From: Parabacteroides sp. AD58
GTDB lineage: Bacteria > Bacteroidota > Bacteroidia > Bacteroidales > Tannerellaceae
Length of the DNA: 64,000 nt
Assembly (NCBI RefSeq): GCF_023744375.2
Contig: NZ_CP146284.1
Span: forward strand, 2,046,001-2,110,000
Direction of reading: 5' to 3'
Shown: piece after piece, positions 17,718 to 26,277 of the stretch
Position numbering within the stretch: position 1 is the stretch's first letter
Layout of the letters: the number at the start of each line of letters is the position of its first letter
Position numbers and translations under genes: made by a program
The notes under the pieces: generated by a model
What the model was told of the DNA's origin: nothing
What the model saw: only the letters and a program-made list of their open reading frames with translations
The model's database searches: none

Positions 17718-19796
17718 ATGAAACAACACCATACATATCAACTTCTGTTATATATTCTGTTAACTGGAATAATCTGTTTCTCTACCCAAGCTAAAAATGC
17801 TTTTGAAAATCCATATGTTTTAGTACAAAACTATACGATCAATGATTATCATGCCAGCTGTCAGAATTGGGATGTATACGTTTCAGCAGAAGGGACCTTA
17901 TATGTGGCCAATAATTCCGGACTGCTTGAGTTCGACGGAAACACCTGGCATTTATATCAGACAAAAGATCAGGAAGCCTTGTTCCAAATAGGAATGCGGA
18001 ATGACACCTTATACAGCCGGGGAGAAAAAACCAATGGTTTCTGGCTTTACAATAAAGAAATGATCATGGAATACACTCCTATATCAGAAAACCTACCGGA
18101 CTCCATTTTTCATGATTTCAGACAGCTCCAGCCTTTTCCTGTACCAGACGAGATTGAAAAGGCCGGACCTCAAATATACGCGGGAACGAATACATATAAA
18201 TTTGTTTCTTCGTCCAATGGACTGTTTGTTACAGATTCGGCTGGGCAAGTACTCCATCATCTGAGTATGAGTAATTCGCTCCAGGATAATATGATTCACG
18301 ATATTTGCGTACAAGATATAGACCAGATATGGCTGGCTCTGGACAATGGAATAACGCAAGTAAACATCAATCCACCCGTAAGCCGCTTGGGCACACGAAG
18401 CCAGATCGGAAAGTTAGAACAAGTAGGCAGTAATGAAGATTTCTTATATATAAAGACAAACTTAGGATATTTCCGTAAGGAGTTAGGAACACAATATTCC
18501 TTCACTCCGATATCAGAAAAAGAGGCTTTACCTCATTTGGACAAACAACCCTCAATTATTACACAGCCAGTAGAGAATTTATTCTACGAACCGGAAGCTC
18601 TTGGCTATTTTAATAAAGCCCAATACATATATCCATTACCCGAAAACATGTATTGGATCGTAAAAGGGAACGAAGCCGCACTATTCCAAAATGAATTCAA
18701 TACGACAACTCAGAAATGCCGTATTCTTTTTGACAACTATCAGATGAATCTGACAACACGAAGTCCGCATTTCTTCATATTAAACGACTCGATGTATGTA
18801 GTTTCGGCCATGCAGGGAACTCTATTAGTCGACATCCGACAAATCATGAAGCAAAATATGCAACTGACAATGCCAATGTTTCATTCAATCCGATACAGCG
18901 ACTCACACGGTATACATTATTTATATCCCGATACCCAGGAAATCACATTGCCGCATCGGTTTCAGGAAGTCAATTTATTTGTTTCAACTACTGTATTTAC
19001 ACCCAATCACCAATTTTCCTACTTGCTGGAAGGAATCTCTACTGATTGGTCCGAATGGCAAAAAGACGGAAAAATTGCGTTCTCGCAATTACCGGAAGGG
19101 ACTTACACACTTCACATCCGCAAATACGTAACCAAAGGTCCTTTCCCGGAAATAATGCTACAAATAAAAGTACTGCCAGCCTGGTACAACACGGTATGGG
19201 CCTATTGTATATATGTCATCCTCATTTGGATCATTATACAGCTTGTTCTCCACTATCACCTAAAAAAGCTCAAACGGGAAGAACTGATCCAAAAGCAACG
19301 TGAAGAAGAACAAGAACAGCAGCGGGTAGAACAAATGAAAAATCAAATGCTGGAAACCGAATTGCAAAACAAGAACAATGAACTTACCCTGCAAACATCA
19401 GCACTTGTCCGACGGAACAAGGCCATTCAGACATTTTTGGACGAACTGAACCAACAAAAGGAAAGTTTGGGAGATCGCTATCCGAATAAACTGTACAATA
19501 AACTTCGGGCACTAATGGAAGACGCCCTGAATGACCAAGAAGACTGGTTATTATTCGATTCTTATTTTAACAGCGCACATCAGAACTTCATCAACCGTTT
19601 ACAGCAGAAGTATCCGGACTTGACTCCCGGAGACCTTCGGATATGTTGTCTGCTACGGATGAACTTGTCGACAAAAGAAATTGCCTCGTTGCTGAATATT
19701 TCTGTCCGCGCCGTAGAACTCCGCCGCTATAGATTACGAAAAAGACTCGAGTTAAACAACGATATTAACCTAGTTGAGTTCTTGCTAAAACTATGA
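17718..19796 (+). CDS. Membrane-bound LuxR-type regulator with Y_Y_Y domain
   Basis: The 692-residue protein has a signal/anchor (1-25), a periplasmic sensor with a few propeller-like blades (WDVYVSAEGTLYVANNSGLLEFDG), a Y_Y_Y domain (about 410-475), a membrane helix (about 490-514), a coiled coil rich in E, Q and R (515-570) and a cytoplasmic LuxR-like HTH (about 634-690, LTPGDLRICCLLRMNLSTKEIASLLNISVRAVELRRYRLRKRL in parts). It is likely a one-piece sensor that binds DNA. It is shorter than the roughly 950-residue relatives. The ATG at 17718 is preferred: an in-frame GTG upstream lies inside the IS. Confidence 0.85.
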   Translation: MKQHHTYQLLLYILLTGIICFSTQAKNAFENPYVLVQNYTINDYHASCQNWDVYVSAEGTLYVANNSGLLEFDGNTWHLYQTKDQEALFQIGMRNDTLYSRGEKTNGFWLYNKEMIMEYTPISENLPDSIFHDFRQLQPFPVPDEIEKAGPQIYAGTNTYKFVSSSNGLFVTDSAGQVLHHLSMSNSLQDNMIHDICVQDIDQIWLALDNGITQVNINPPVSRLGTRSQIGKLEQVGSNEDFLYIKTNLGYFRKELGTQYSFTPISEKEALPHLDKQPSIITQPVENLFYEPEALGYFNKAQYIYPLPENMYWIVKGNEAALFQNEFNTTTQKCRILFDNYQMNLTTRSPHFFILNDSMYVVSAMQGTLLVDIRQIMKQNMQLTMPMFHSIRYSDSHGIHYLYPDTQEITLPHRFQEVNLFVSTTVFTPNHQFSYLLEGISTDWSEWQKDGKIAFSQLPEGTYTLHIRKYVTKGPFPEIMLQIKVLPAWYNTVWAYCIYVILIWIIIQLVLHYHLKKLKREELIQKQREEEQEQQRVEQMKNQMLETELQNKNNELTLQTSALVRRNKAIQTFLDELNQQKESLGDRYPNKLYNKLRALMEDALNDQEDWLLFDSYFNSAHQNFINRLQQKYPDLTPGDLRICCLLRMNLSTKEIASLLNISVRAVELRRYRLRKRLELNNDINLVEFLLKL

Positions 19797-19874
19797 ATTA
19801 GCATTTTCTCAAGAAAATATTAATCTATATTATACACATATAAAAACCTCTGATTTATAATATATTAATAATAT

Positions 19875-19914
19875 ATGAGAAAGTAATGATGAATACATCA
19901 TTTCTCATTTTTCT
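19875..19914 (+). terminator. Terminator after the LuxR-type regulator
   Basis: ATGAGAAA pairs with TTTCTCAT and an inner stem TGATG/CATCA continues it; TTTTTCTT follows. It is 79 bases after the stop. Confidence 0.75.
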
Positions 19915-20014
19915 TCCTGCGCAATCCATGTTGTAGTCATTTATTTGTACAAAACCGAGAAATCTGGTTCCTTTGCAGCAAATCTTAAACTAATAAATAA
20001 GGAGAACATTGAGC

Positions 20015-21394
20015 ATGGATGAATCAACAATTATTCGGAAACAAATAGAACTCTTCGAGAAAAAAGGTATCAATCGAAGAAAGTTCTTCAAGATAATGGC
20101 AGCTGCTGGATTATTTTCATTAATCGACACGCAGCACGCAAAGGCTTTTTCAAGTAAAGCTAAAGGGAAAATCGTTATTGTTGGAGGTGGAGCTGCTGGC
20201 ATCAGTATGGCTGCCCGACTCAAGAGATGGTTAGACGAGCCGAATATCACATTGATAGACCCGAGCGACCGACAGTTCTATCAACCTGGTTTTACCTTGA
20301 TTGCTTCAGGCGTATATAAACCTGAGGATGTATGGAAGAAACAAGAAGACTGTATGCCGAGCGGAATCAACTGGGTAAAAGATGCAGTCATCGCAGTTGA
20401 TCCTGTATGGAATCAAGTTACGACAGCGAAAAACGGAAAAATTCCTTATGACTTCTTAGTATTGGCTCCAGGTATTCAATTAAACTGGGACAAAGTAGAA
20501 GGTTTCAGCTATGACCAGTTGGGAGTTGGTAATGCGCATTGCATTTACGACTTTCAAGGAGCTCAAAAAACTTGGAAAGCATTACAAGAGTTTACGGCAA
20601 AAGGAGGACGTGGTATTTACACGGACACATATACAAAACATAAGTGTGGAGGCGCACCTAAAAAGATCTGTCTGCTGACAGAACATTACGCAAGAAAGCA
20701 TAACCAGCGAGATCATATTCAGCTGGACTACTTTACAGCAGAAAAGGCTCTTTATGATGTACCTTATTTTACACCGCGTCTGATTGAAATATACAAAGAA
20801 CGAAATATACCGATTCAAACAAATACGCGTGTTAAAGGAATAGACACAGCGGCGAAGCAGGTACATTTCGAAAGAATAGAAACCATTGACGGAGAAAAGA
20901 AAGTAACTCCATTTGTTGAAGATTACGATTTTCTGCATTTTCTTCCACCTATGTCAGCTCCTGACTTTGTAAAAGAAGCAGGATTAGGTTTCCCTGACGG
21001 AAACTTGGCGGCTGATGGCTGGGCAATGGTTGATAAAGAGACATTGGTTCATCAGAAATATCCGAATATCATCGCAGTAGGTGATGTTGCAGGAACGCCA
21101 ACAAGCAAGACTTCGGCTGCTACACGTGTACAAGTACCAATTGCAGCCAAGAACCTGATTGCTCTAATGGAAGGAAAAGAACCAACAGAAAAATACAACG
21201 GCTATGCAGCTTGCCCGATTGTAACAGATTATGGACATGTATTGCTGTGCGAATTTGATTATGACAAGAATCCGCAGATATCATTTCCATTCTCGATGTT
21301 GGATATGTCGAAAGAACAATGGGCTGCATGGTTACTTAAAGTATATGTACTAAAGCCTCTGTATTTCTATGGAATGCTGAAAGGCTACGCTTAA
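20015..21394 (+). CDS. Sulfide:quinone oxidoreductase-like flavoprotein with Tat signal
   Basis: The protein of about 459 residues has a twin-arginine type leader (NRRKFFKIMAAAG at about 20-32), then an FAD-binding motif (IVIVGGGAAGIS), FYQPGFTLIASGVY, and a conserved cysteine C211 in HKCGGAPKKIC. AGTPTSKTSAATRVQ and IVTDYGHVLLCEFDY near the C-terminus fit the sulfide:quinone oxidoreductase / flavocytochrome c sulfide dehydrogenase family. It would oxidise sulfide or a related donor outside the cytoplasm and reduce quinone. The ATG at 20015, preceded by GGAG, is preferred. It is a single-gene unit. The exact substrate is uncertain. Confidence 0.82.
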   Translation: MDESTIIRKQIELFEKKGINRRKFFKIMAAAGLFSLIDTQHAKAFSSKAKGKIVIVGGGAAGISMAARLKRWLDEPNITLIDPSDRQFYQPGFTLIASGVYKPEDVWKKQEDCMPSGINWVKDAVIAVDPVWNQVTTAKNGKIPYDFLVLAPGIQLNWDKVEGFSYDQLGVGNAHCIYDFQGAQKTWKALQEFTAKGGRGIYTDTYTKHKCGGAPKKICLLTEHYARKHNQRDHIQLDYFTAEKALYDVPYFTPRLIEIYKERNIPIQTNTRVKGIDTAAKQVHFERIETIDGEKKVTPFVEDYDFLHFLPPMSAPDFVKEAGLGFPDGNLAADGWAMVDKETLVHQKYPNIIAVGDVAGTPTSKTSAATRVQVPIAAKNLIALMEGKEPTEKYNGYAACPIVTDYGHVLLCEFDYDKNPQISFPFSMLDMSKEQWAAWLLKVYVLKPLYFYGMLKGYA

Positions 21395-21450
21395 ATTGCT
21401 TTATACACACACTCCCTATATATAAATGCTAAACTATTTACACAATGACT

Positions 21451-21496
21451 AAAGAACCCGGTTATCTGTGAAGACAAACCGGGTTTCTTTGTTTTT
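21451..21496 (+). terminator. Terminator of the SQR-like gene
   Basis: AAAGAACCCGGTT pairs with AAACCGGGTTTCTTT across a 12-base loop, followed by GTTTTT. It is about 55 bases after the stop. Confidence 0.85.
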
Positions 21497-21537
21497 AGTT
21501 GAGAATAATGATTCTACTATCTAAACTTATACATAAA

Positions 21538-21572
21538 TAAAAAGCCTCCGGCGAATCACTTCGACGAAGGCT
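21538..21572 (-). terminator. Terminator of the cobalamin riboswitch RNA
   Basis: On the minus strand AGCCTTCGTCGAA pairs with TTCGCCGGAGGCT (12 of 13 positions, one G-U) with a short loop and five T. It ends a transcript that holds no recognisable gene. Confidence 0.85.
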
Positions 21573-21785
21573 CCTCAGCGCTTAGCTTAAAAAGAAAAAC
21601 ATTACTAACAACTAATATAGGTCTTACTAATTTCTACTGCAGATAATGCCTCATAAGAAGCTTACCTGAAACAGATATATTTACTTTCGCCAAAAGGACA
21701 GTCTTTTGCCGAAGAAGCATTTATATGCAAAGAATATATACTACACTGTTTTACTAATCCCACGAGTTAAAACAGTAATAAAGAG
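21573..21785 (-). ncRNA. Candidate non-coding RNA downstream of the cobalamin riboswitch
   Basis: The 213 bases between riboswitch and terminator hold two strong hairpins: CTGTTTTA with TAAAACAG (21744-21774) and TTCGGCAAAAG with CTTTTGGCGAA (10 of 11 pairs, about 21684-21712). The longest plausible frame is 28 codons (21634-21720, MLLRQKTVLLAKV...), without a ribosome site and overlapping the second hairpin. The region could be a small RNA whose output depends on cobalamin, or the remnant of a lost gene. Confidence 0.5.
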
Positions 21786-21955
21786 TAACGGCAGGTCTTC
21801 TGACTGACTCCCATCTTGAAGCCTTCCCGGCTAAAAACCAGTGGCAACGAGGTATTTCAAGATGTATATCGGAGCTTCACAGCAGCGGGACTGTTCAGGA
21901 CTCACACCTGATTCCCTTTTAATCCGAGTAAATGAAGGATTTACCACGGAACCGA
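21786..21955 (-). promoter_or_regulatory. Cobalamin riboswitch
   Basis: On the minus strand the conserved blocks appear in order: AAAGGGAATCAGGTG, GTGAGTCCTGAACAGTCCC, GCTGCTGTGAAGC, GCCACTGG, CCGGGAAGGCTTC and AGTCAGTCAGAAGACCTGCC. These are the core and B12-box of the adenosyl-/methylcobalamin aptamer. It normally represses cobalamin synthesis or transport genes when B12 is present. Here no such gene follows. Confidence 0.93.
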
Positions 21956-21966
21956 TTATTTCATTA

Positions 21967-21996
21967 CAAAGATAGAAAGAATTAAATAGTATACAA
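21967..21996 (-). promoter_or_regulatory. Promoter of the cobalamin riboswitch RNA
   Basis: TTG (21994-21996) and TATCTTTG (21967-21974) on the minus strand are 19 bases apart. The transcript would start near 21960, at the 5' edge of the aptamer. Confidence 0.75.
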
Positions 21997-22067
21997 CTTC
22001 TTTGGCTTATTTTTTCTTCTAATGATTGAAAACTGAGTGTTTCTACTCATTGTTACAGAGTTTTTTG

Positions 22068-22075
22068 TACCTTTG
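22068..22075 (+). promoter_or_regulatory. Promoter -7 element of the thrE operon
   Basis: TACCTTTG matches the consensus, about 77 bases before the start codon of the first exporter gene. It is divergent from the riboswitch promoter, 92 bases away. Confidence 0.6.
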
Positions 22076-22151
22076 CACCCGTTTTATACGAAGATTTTTC
22101 TTTGAAGGAAATATTAACGGCTTTAGGTTATCATCTATTACAATATATTTT

Positions 22152-22919
22152 ATGGAAAGAAATGAATCTCTGTTGTCTGTAGCAAAGTTCATCGCCGAAT
22201 ATGCAGCACACATGATGGGGTGTGGAGTTCATACATCGCGTGTGAAACGCAGCTCTAAACGCATTGGCAAAGCGTTCAATACCGATATTAAATTAAATAT
22301 TTCACAAAAGACAATCGTGATTTCTGCCACGCACAATGAAACGGGAGAAACATATAGTGAAGTAGTTGACATCCCAGCATTACCCATCAGTTTTGAACAC
22401 AATGCAGAACTAAGTGCCTTAAGTTGGGAAACATACGATCGCCATCTACCTTTAGAAGAAGTTCGCCGCAAATATGACGAAATTGTATCTGCTCCAAAGA
22501 TGGATCCTATGTTCGTTTTAATTTTGGTCGGATTAGCCAATGCATCTTTTTGCAGACTATTTGGAGGCGACTGGTTATCAATGGGGATTGTCTTGTCTGC
22601 AACAATTACAGGCATGTTCCTCCGCCAACGTATGCAGGCTAATCATATCAATCACTATGTAGTTTTTGCAGTCAGTTCGTTTGTAGCTTCTCTATGTGCT
22701 TCTACCTCTTTAATTTTTGATACAACATCAGAAATTGCCTTGGCAACCAGTGTTCTATACCTAATCCCTGGAGTTCCTTTAATTAACGGAATTATAGACA
22801 TAGTAGAAGGTGAAACTATTATTGGCTGTTCACGTTTGATCAGTGCATTTCTATTAATTATATGTATTGCCATCGGCATGTCATTCACTTTAATGTTGGT
22901 TAAAAACAGTTTACTATGA
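22152..22919 (+). CDS. Threonine/serine exporter family protein, N-terminal half (ThrE-like, DUF1212)
   Basis: The protein of 255 residues has a cytoplasmic part (ESLLSVAKFIAEYAAHMMGCGVHTSRVKR) followed by five membrane segments from about residue 115 onward, including FVASLCASTSLIF and LATSVLYLIPGVPLINGIID, the typical ThrE signature. A GxxH/TSRV sequence near the N-terminus is conserved in the family. In Corynebacterium ThrE is one chain; here it is split, and the second half follows with a 4-base overlap. The ATG at 22152 is favoured because the upstream extension overlaps the promoter region. Confidence 0.88.
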   Translation: MERNESLLSVAKFIAEYAAHMMGCGVHTSRVKRSSKRIGKAFNTDIKLNISQKTIVISATHNETGETYSEVVDIPALPISFEHNAELSALSWETYDRHLPLEEVRRKYDEIVSAPKMDPMFVLILVGLANASFCRLFGGDWLSMGIVLSATITGMFLRQRMQANHINHYVVFAVSSFVASLCASTSLIFDTTSEIALATSVLYLIPGVPLINGIIDIVEGETIIGCSRLISAFLLIICIAIGMSFTLMLVKNSLL

Positions 22920-23419
22920 TACTCGTGGATATTCTACTTGATGGTCTTTTCGCTGCCGTTGCTGGAGTTGGATTTGGAGCTATCTCTGATCCTCCTTTGC
23001 GTTCATTTCGCTACATTGCTATTTTAGCAGCCGTAGGTCATGCCTGCCGTTTCTGCCTGATGACTTATTTAGGATGGGATATTGCAACATCTTCCCTTTT
23101 AGGCTCTTTAGTCATCGGTTTTGGAAGTCTTTGGTTAGGGAAAAAAGTATTTTGTCCGATGACAGTACTTTATATCCCAGCATTGTTACCGATGGTACCT
23201 GGGAAATTTGCTTACAATATGATCTTTTCTTTAATCATGTTCTTACAAACCATGGACGATCCTCAAGAAAAGATGAAATACATGAGCATGTTCTTCTCGA
23301 ATACCATCGTTACAACAACTGTAATTTCATTATTAGCTGCAGGAGCTACCTTACCCCACTTTTTATTCTCGAAAAGAGCTTTTTCTTTAACCCGACGCAA
23401 ACCAGGAGAGGAGGAATAA
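22916..23419 (+). CDS. Threonine/serine exporter family protein, C-terminal half (ThrE_2, DUF3815)
   Basis: The 167-residue protein has four or five membrane segments and the family pattern VAGVGFGAISDPPLRSFRYIA followed later by PALLPMVPGKFAYNM. It completes the split ThrE exporter. The ATGA overlap with the upstream gene implies translational coupling, so the two halves are probably made in equal amounts and assemble in the inner membrane. Confidence 0.88.
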   Translation: MILVDILLDGLFAAVAGVGFGAISDPPLRSFRYIAILAAVGHACRFCLMTYLGWDIATSSLLGSLVIGFGSLWLGKKVFCPMTVLYIPALLPMVPGKFAYNMIFSLIMFLQTMDDPQEKMKYMSMFFSNTIVTTTVISLLAAGATLPHFLFSKRAFSLTRRKPGEEE

Positions 23420-23425
23420 CAATAT

Positions 23426-24154
23426 ATGGAAATATTTTGGCAAACCATAGCACATTATAACAGCTGGAGCTGGATATACCAACTAATCATCGTTGGGATT
23501 GGAATTATTTTAAGCATCTTGCTCTTTTATCATCCACGTACTTGGGTAAAATACAGTATGAAATTATATTTTGCCGGTGTTTATTTGTGGATATCCATTG
23601 CTTATTACTATTTTGATTGTGGCATACGTGCCTATAGTGGCGTCATGGCATTGATTTGGGCCTTGCTGGCACTTGTCTGGATCTGGGATTTAAAAACAGG
23701 CTATACAACCTTTAATCGTACACATAAGTATGATAAACTGGCGTATCTTTTACTCGCCATGCCATTCATATACCCGGTTATTTCTTTATTACGCGGACTT
23801 TCGTTTCCTATGATAACGTCACCAGTTATGCCTTGTTCTGTAGTAGTCTTCACACTGGGAATCATGCTACTTTTCTCAGAGAAAATCAATCTTTTCCTGA
23901 TTCTATGCCTGACTCACTGGTCGATAATAGGATTGACAAAAACCTATTATTTCAATATCCCAGAAGACTTTTTACTTTCAAGTGCTTCCGTACCCGCTCT
24001 TTATTGCTTCTTCAAAGAATATTATGCCAATTATACCCATCAAGAGACAAAACCTTCACGACAAACAGTAAAGAATTTATTGATTCTCTTCTGTAGCGGA
24101 ATCGGTCTGATCCTGTTGGTCACACTAGTGAAAACGCTGTTTCTTCATATTTAA
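23426..24154 (+). CDS. DUF6064 family membrane protein
   Basis: The 242-residue protein has about seven hydrophobic segments. WQTIAHYNSWSWIYQ at the start, ALLALVWIWDLKTGY and LCLTHWSIIGLTKTYYFNIPEDF fit DUF6064. It begins 6 bases after the ThrE C-terminal half and is probably in the same operon, but a joint role is only inferred. A strong bidirectional terminator follows. Confidence 0.75.
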   Translation: MEIFWQTIAHYNSWSWIYQLIIVGIGIILSILLFYHPRTWVKYSMKLYFAGVYLWISIAYYYFDCGIRAYSGVMALIWALLALVWIWDLKTGYTTFNRTHKYDKLAYLLLAMPFIYPVISLLRGLSFPMITSPVMPCSVVVFTLGIMLLFSEKINLFLILCLTHWSIIGLTKTYYFNIPEDFLLSSASVPALYCFFKEYYANYTHQETKPSRQTVKNLLILFCSGIGLILLVTLVKTLFLHI

Positions 24155-24197
24155 CAAGAAAAGAAGTTTCGAAATCATTTCGAGACTCCTTTTCTTG
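24155..24197. terminator. Bidirectional terminator between convergent genes
   Basis: CAAGAAAAGAAGTTTCGAAA and its near-complement TTTCGAGACTCCTTTTCTTG form a stem of about 20 bp with a 3-base loop. It lies right after the DUF6064 gene and 24 bases before the GH127 stop. Confidence 0.85.
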
Positions 24198-24220
24198 CTT
24201 ATACCTTCATCTAAATGGAA

Positions 24221-26260
24221 TTACCATCGAACCGGGAATTCTGCAATACGCAAGGTCGTACAACCATACGGAATCAGTTCGATAGTTTCTTCTCCTTCCG
24301 TATCATTTTCAATCTGCGTATAATAAGCGACAGGTCCTGCCGAGCCACGTACTAATGTCCAATTCTTAACCCGTTTGGCTTGAGTCTTGATCGAAATCGG
24401 AGCATTCTCCACATTCCATGGATAACCGGTTATCGACGGACGTTTCTCGACAATGAAACTTTGCTGAATCCGTTCAGGAGCAAATGAAGCTTCAGACAAC
24501 GCATAATTCCAAGGTGTATCTGACGTCACCTCATAATACCAAGGACCATAAGTTACCACTTTATCGGCCTCAAATGATTTCTTTTCCCATTTCTCCTGCA
24601 TCTTCAATGCGTATAACAATGGACCGCGTTCTACCACAGCGCCACCATCATACCAACGGCTGACAGCCACTTCCATCGGCAATTCCAAAGTCAGGCAATC
24701 GCCGGCTTTCCAAGTCCGGTTTACCCGAGCAACTTCTCCCGGAAACAAATCCACATCAATGACTTTACCATTCAATTTAACTACCGGTCGCTGACACCAA
24801 CCAGGCACACGGAAATGGAAGGGGAAGAAAGCCTCTTTCACCGATTTATCTGTAAATGATACCCGGAAATGAATAGCCTCATCAAACGGATAGGCCGTTT
24901 CTTCCTGAATCCTCACTCCTACACCGTCTGCCACTTTTGCCGTAACTTGAGACGGGCCATAAACTAAAGCTGCGATACCATTATCGGCTGTTGCATACCA
25001 TAAATTCTGTACAAACTTAGGCCAGCCCTGATGTAAATTAGATGTACAGCAAGGATAACCTGTCAATACTCCAAAGAGAATATCCGTATCTTCATGTGGT
25101 GTTGAGAACTCCCGATAATCACGCGTCACATTTACCTGATTAAACTGCTGATAATACTGACGGGCCGAATAATCATCGGTAATCTGCGTTGGCAATACAT
25201 TATAAGTTACTCGCTCCAAATAATCGGCCCATTCAACATCTCCCGTTATTTCCAACATTTCTTCCAAGGAAAACATCATCTCAACAGCCGTACACAACTC
25301 CGAACCGGCTGTCGGCTTGCCAAAACGAAGCAATTCATCGCCACCCCACAAACCTGTCGGTAATCCGATCGTATTACGGATCTGTTTCACGGCCTGTTTT
25401 ACAGCCATAACCTGCTGCGGATCCTTATTCTGCTGATAATATACAACCGGCTCTTTAAAGCCCTGTCCCAAATTCACACAATGCAGACTTAGCTGCCGAC
25501 TCAAATGATCCTGGTGCAGAAAGATATCCGTCCAATTAAAAGTCTGCTTATGAATCAGCTCTCCTAACTCTAACAGGAACTTTTCACCGGTAATATTATA
25601 TAACCAATACACCACCATCAAATTATCACCACCGCGTTGTTCTCCCCAAAAGGTCCAATGCCCTAATGGACTTTCCGGTAAAGTCTTCAGCTGGTACTTA
25701 AAGTAATTAGTCAGTAACTGAATTACCCGTTTATCTCCAGTAGCCGAATAATACTGTTGCATAATTTTCAGCATTACCATCTTGGGCCACCAATCGTGTG
25801 CATTATCCCGCTGTAAGCCGGGTTCGTACGAGCGATCGGTATCCGGACCAAAATATCCGTCTTCCTTTTGTGAAGCCAACGACCATTCAATCCATGGTTG
25901 TACTTTCTTCTTCAGTTCTTCATCATCCAAAATATAAGCCAAAGGCAACAAACCGTCAATCCAATACGGTCCTCGTTCCCAAACATCACCATCGCCGCCA
26001 AGCCAGCCATTACGCTTGCCCATTACCTGTTCATAGACTTGGTCGAGATGTCCTGTCATACCATTCTTCATCCGAAGTAACTGATCTTCCATCCAGCCTT
26101 CCGCCCGGATTGTCCCCAAAGGCAACTCTATATATTCTTTCTGCAGCAAAGGCTGACGATTATTCTGGTAGTTTCCAGAGAAACCTATTTCCTCAGCCTG
26201 TACCGAAGAACAGGCAAACACCGCCAGAGAAGCTGCCAATAATGTCATTCTTTTCTTCAT
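24221..26260 (-). CDS. Secreted GH127-type glycoside hydrolase (DUF1680)
   Basis: The 679-residue protein has a signal peptide (1-22, ending VQAEE) and an (alpha/alpha)6 barrel followed by beta-sandwich parts typical of DUF1680. YWIDGLLPLAYILDDEELKKK and GYPCCTSNLHQGWPKFVQNLW are diagnostic; the paired cysteines C404-C405 correspond to the zinc site of GH127 beta-L-arabinofuranosidases, where a cysteine is the nucleophile. It follows another GH127 protein by 18 bases. It is likely active on arabinose-containing plant glycans; the exact linkage is not predictable. Confidence 0.88.
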   Translation of the reverse strand: MKKRMTLLAASLAVFACSSVQAEEIGFSGNYQNNRQPLLQKEYIELPLGTIRAEGWMEDQLLRMKNGMTGHLDQVYEQVMGKRNGWLGGDGDVWERGPYWIDGLLPLAYILDDEELKKKVQPWIEWSLASQKEDGYFGPDTDRSYEPGLQRDNAHDWWPKMVMLKIMQQYYSATGDKRVIQLLTNYFKYQLKTLPESPLGHWTFWGEQRGGDNLMVVYWLYNITGEKFLLELGELIHKQTFNWTDIFLHQDHLSRQLSLHCVNLGQGFKEPVVYYQQNKDPQQVMAVKQAVKQIRNTIGLPTGLWGGDELLRFGKPTAGSELCTAVEMMFSLEEMLEITGDVEWADYLERVTYNVLPTQITDDYSARQYYQQFNQVNVTRDYREFSTPHEDTDILFGVLTGYPCCTSNLHQGWPKFVQNLWYATADNGIAALVYGPSQVTAKVADGVGVRIQEETAYPFDEAIHFRVSFTDKSVKEAFFPFHFRVPGWCQRPVVKLNGKVIDVDLFPGEVARVNRTWKAGDCLTLELPMEVAVSRWYDGGAVVERGPLLYALKMQEKWEKKSFEADKVVTYGPWYYEVTSDTPWNYALSEASFAPERIQQSFIVEKRPSITGYPWNVENAPISIKTQAKRVKNWTLVRGSAGPVAYYTQIENDTEGEETIELIPYGCTTLRIAEFPVRW

Positions 26261-26277
26261 GGTTAAATCCAGTAATA

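Noticed and set aside
21634..21720. A 28-codon frame downstream of the cobalamin riboswitch as the regulated gene.
   Set aside because: It overlaps a stable hairpin, has no ribosome site and does not resemble any known peptide; kept only as a remark under the RNA.
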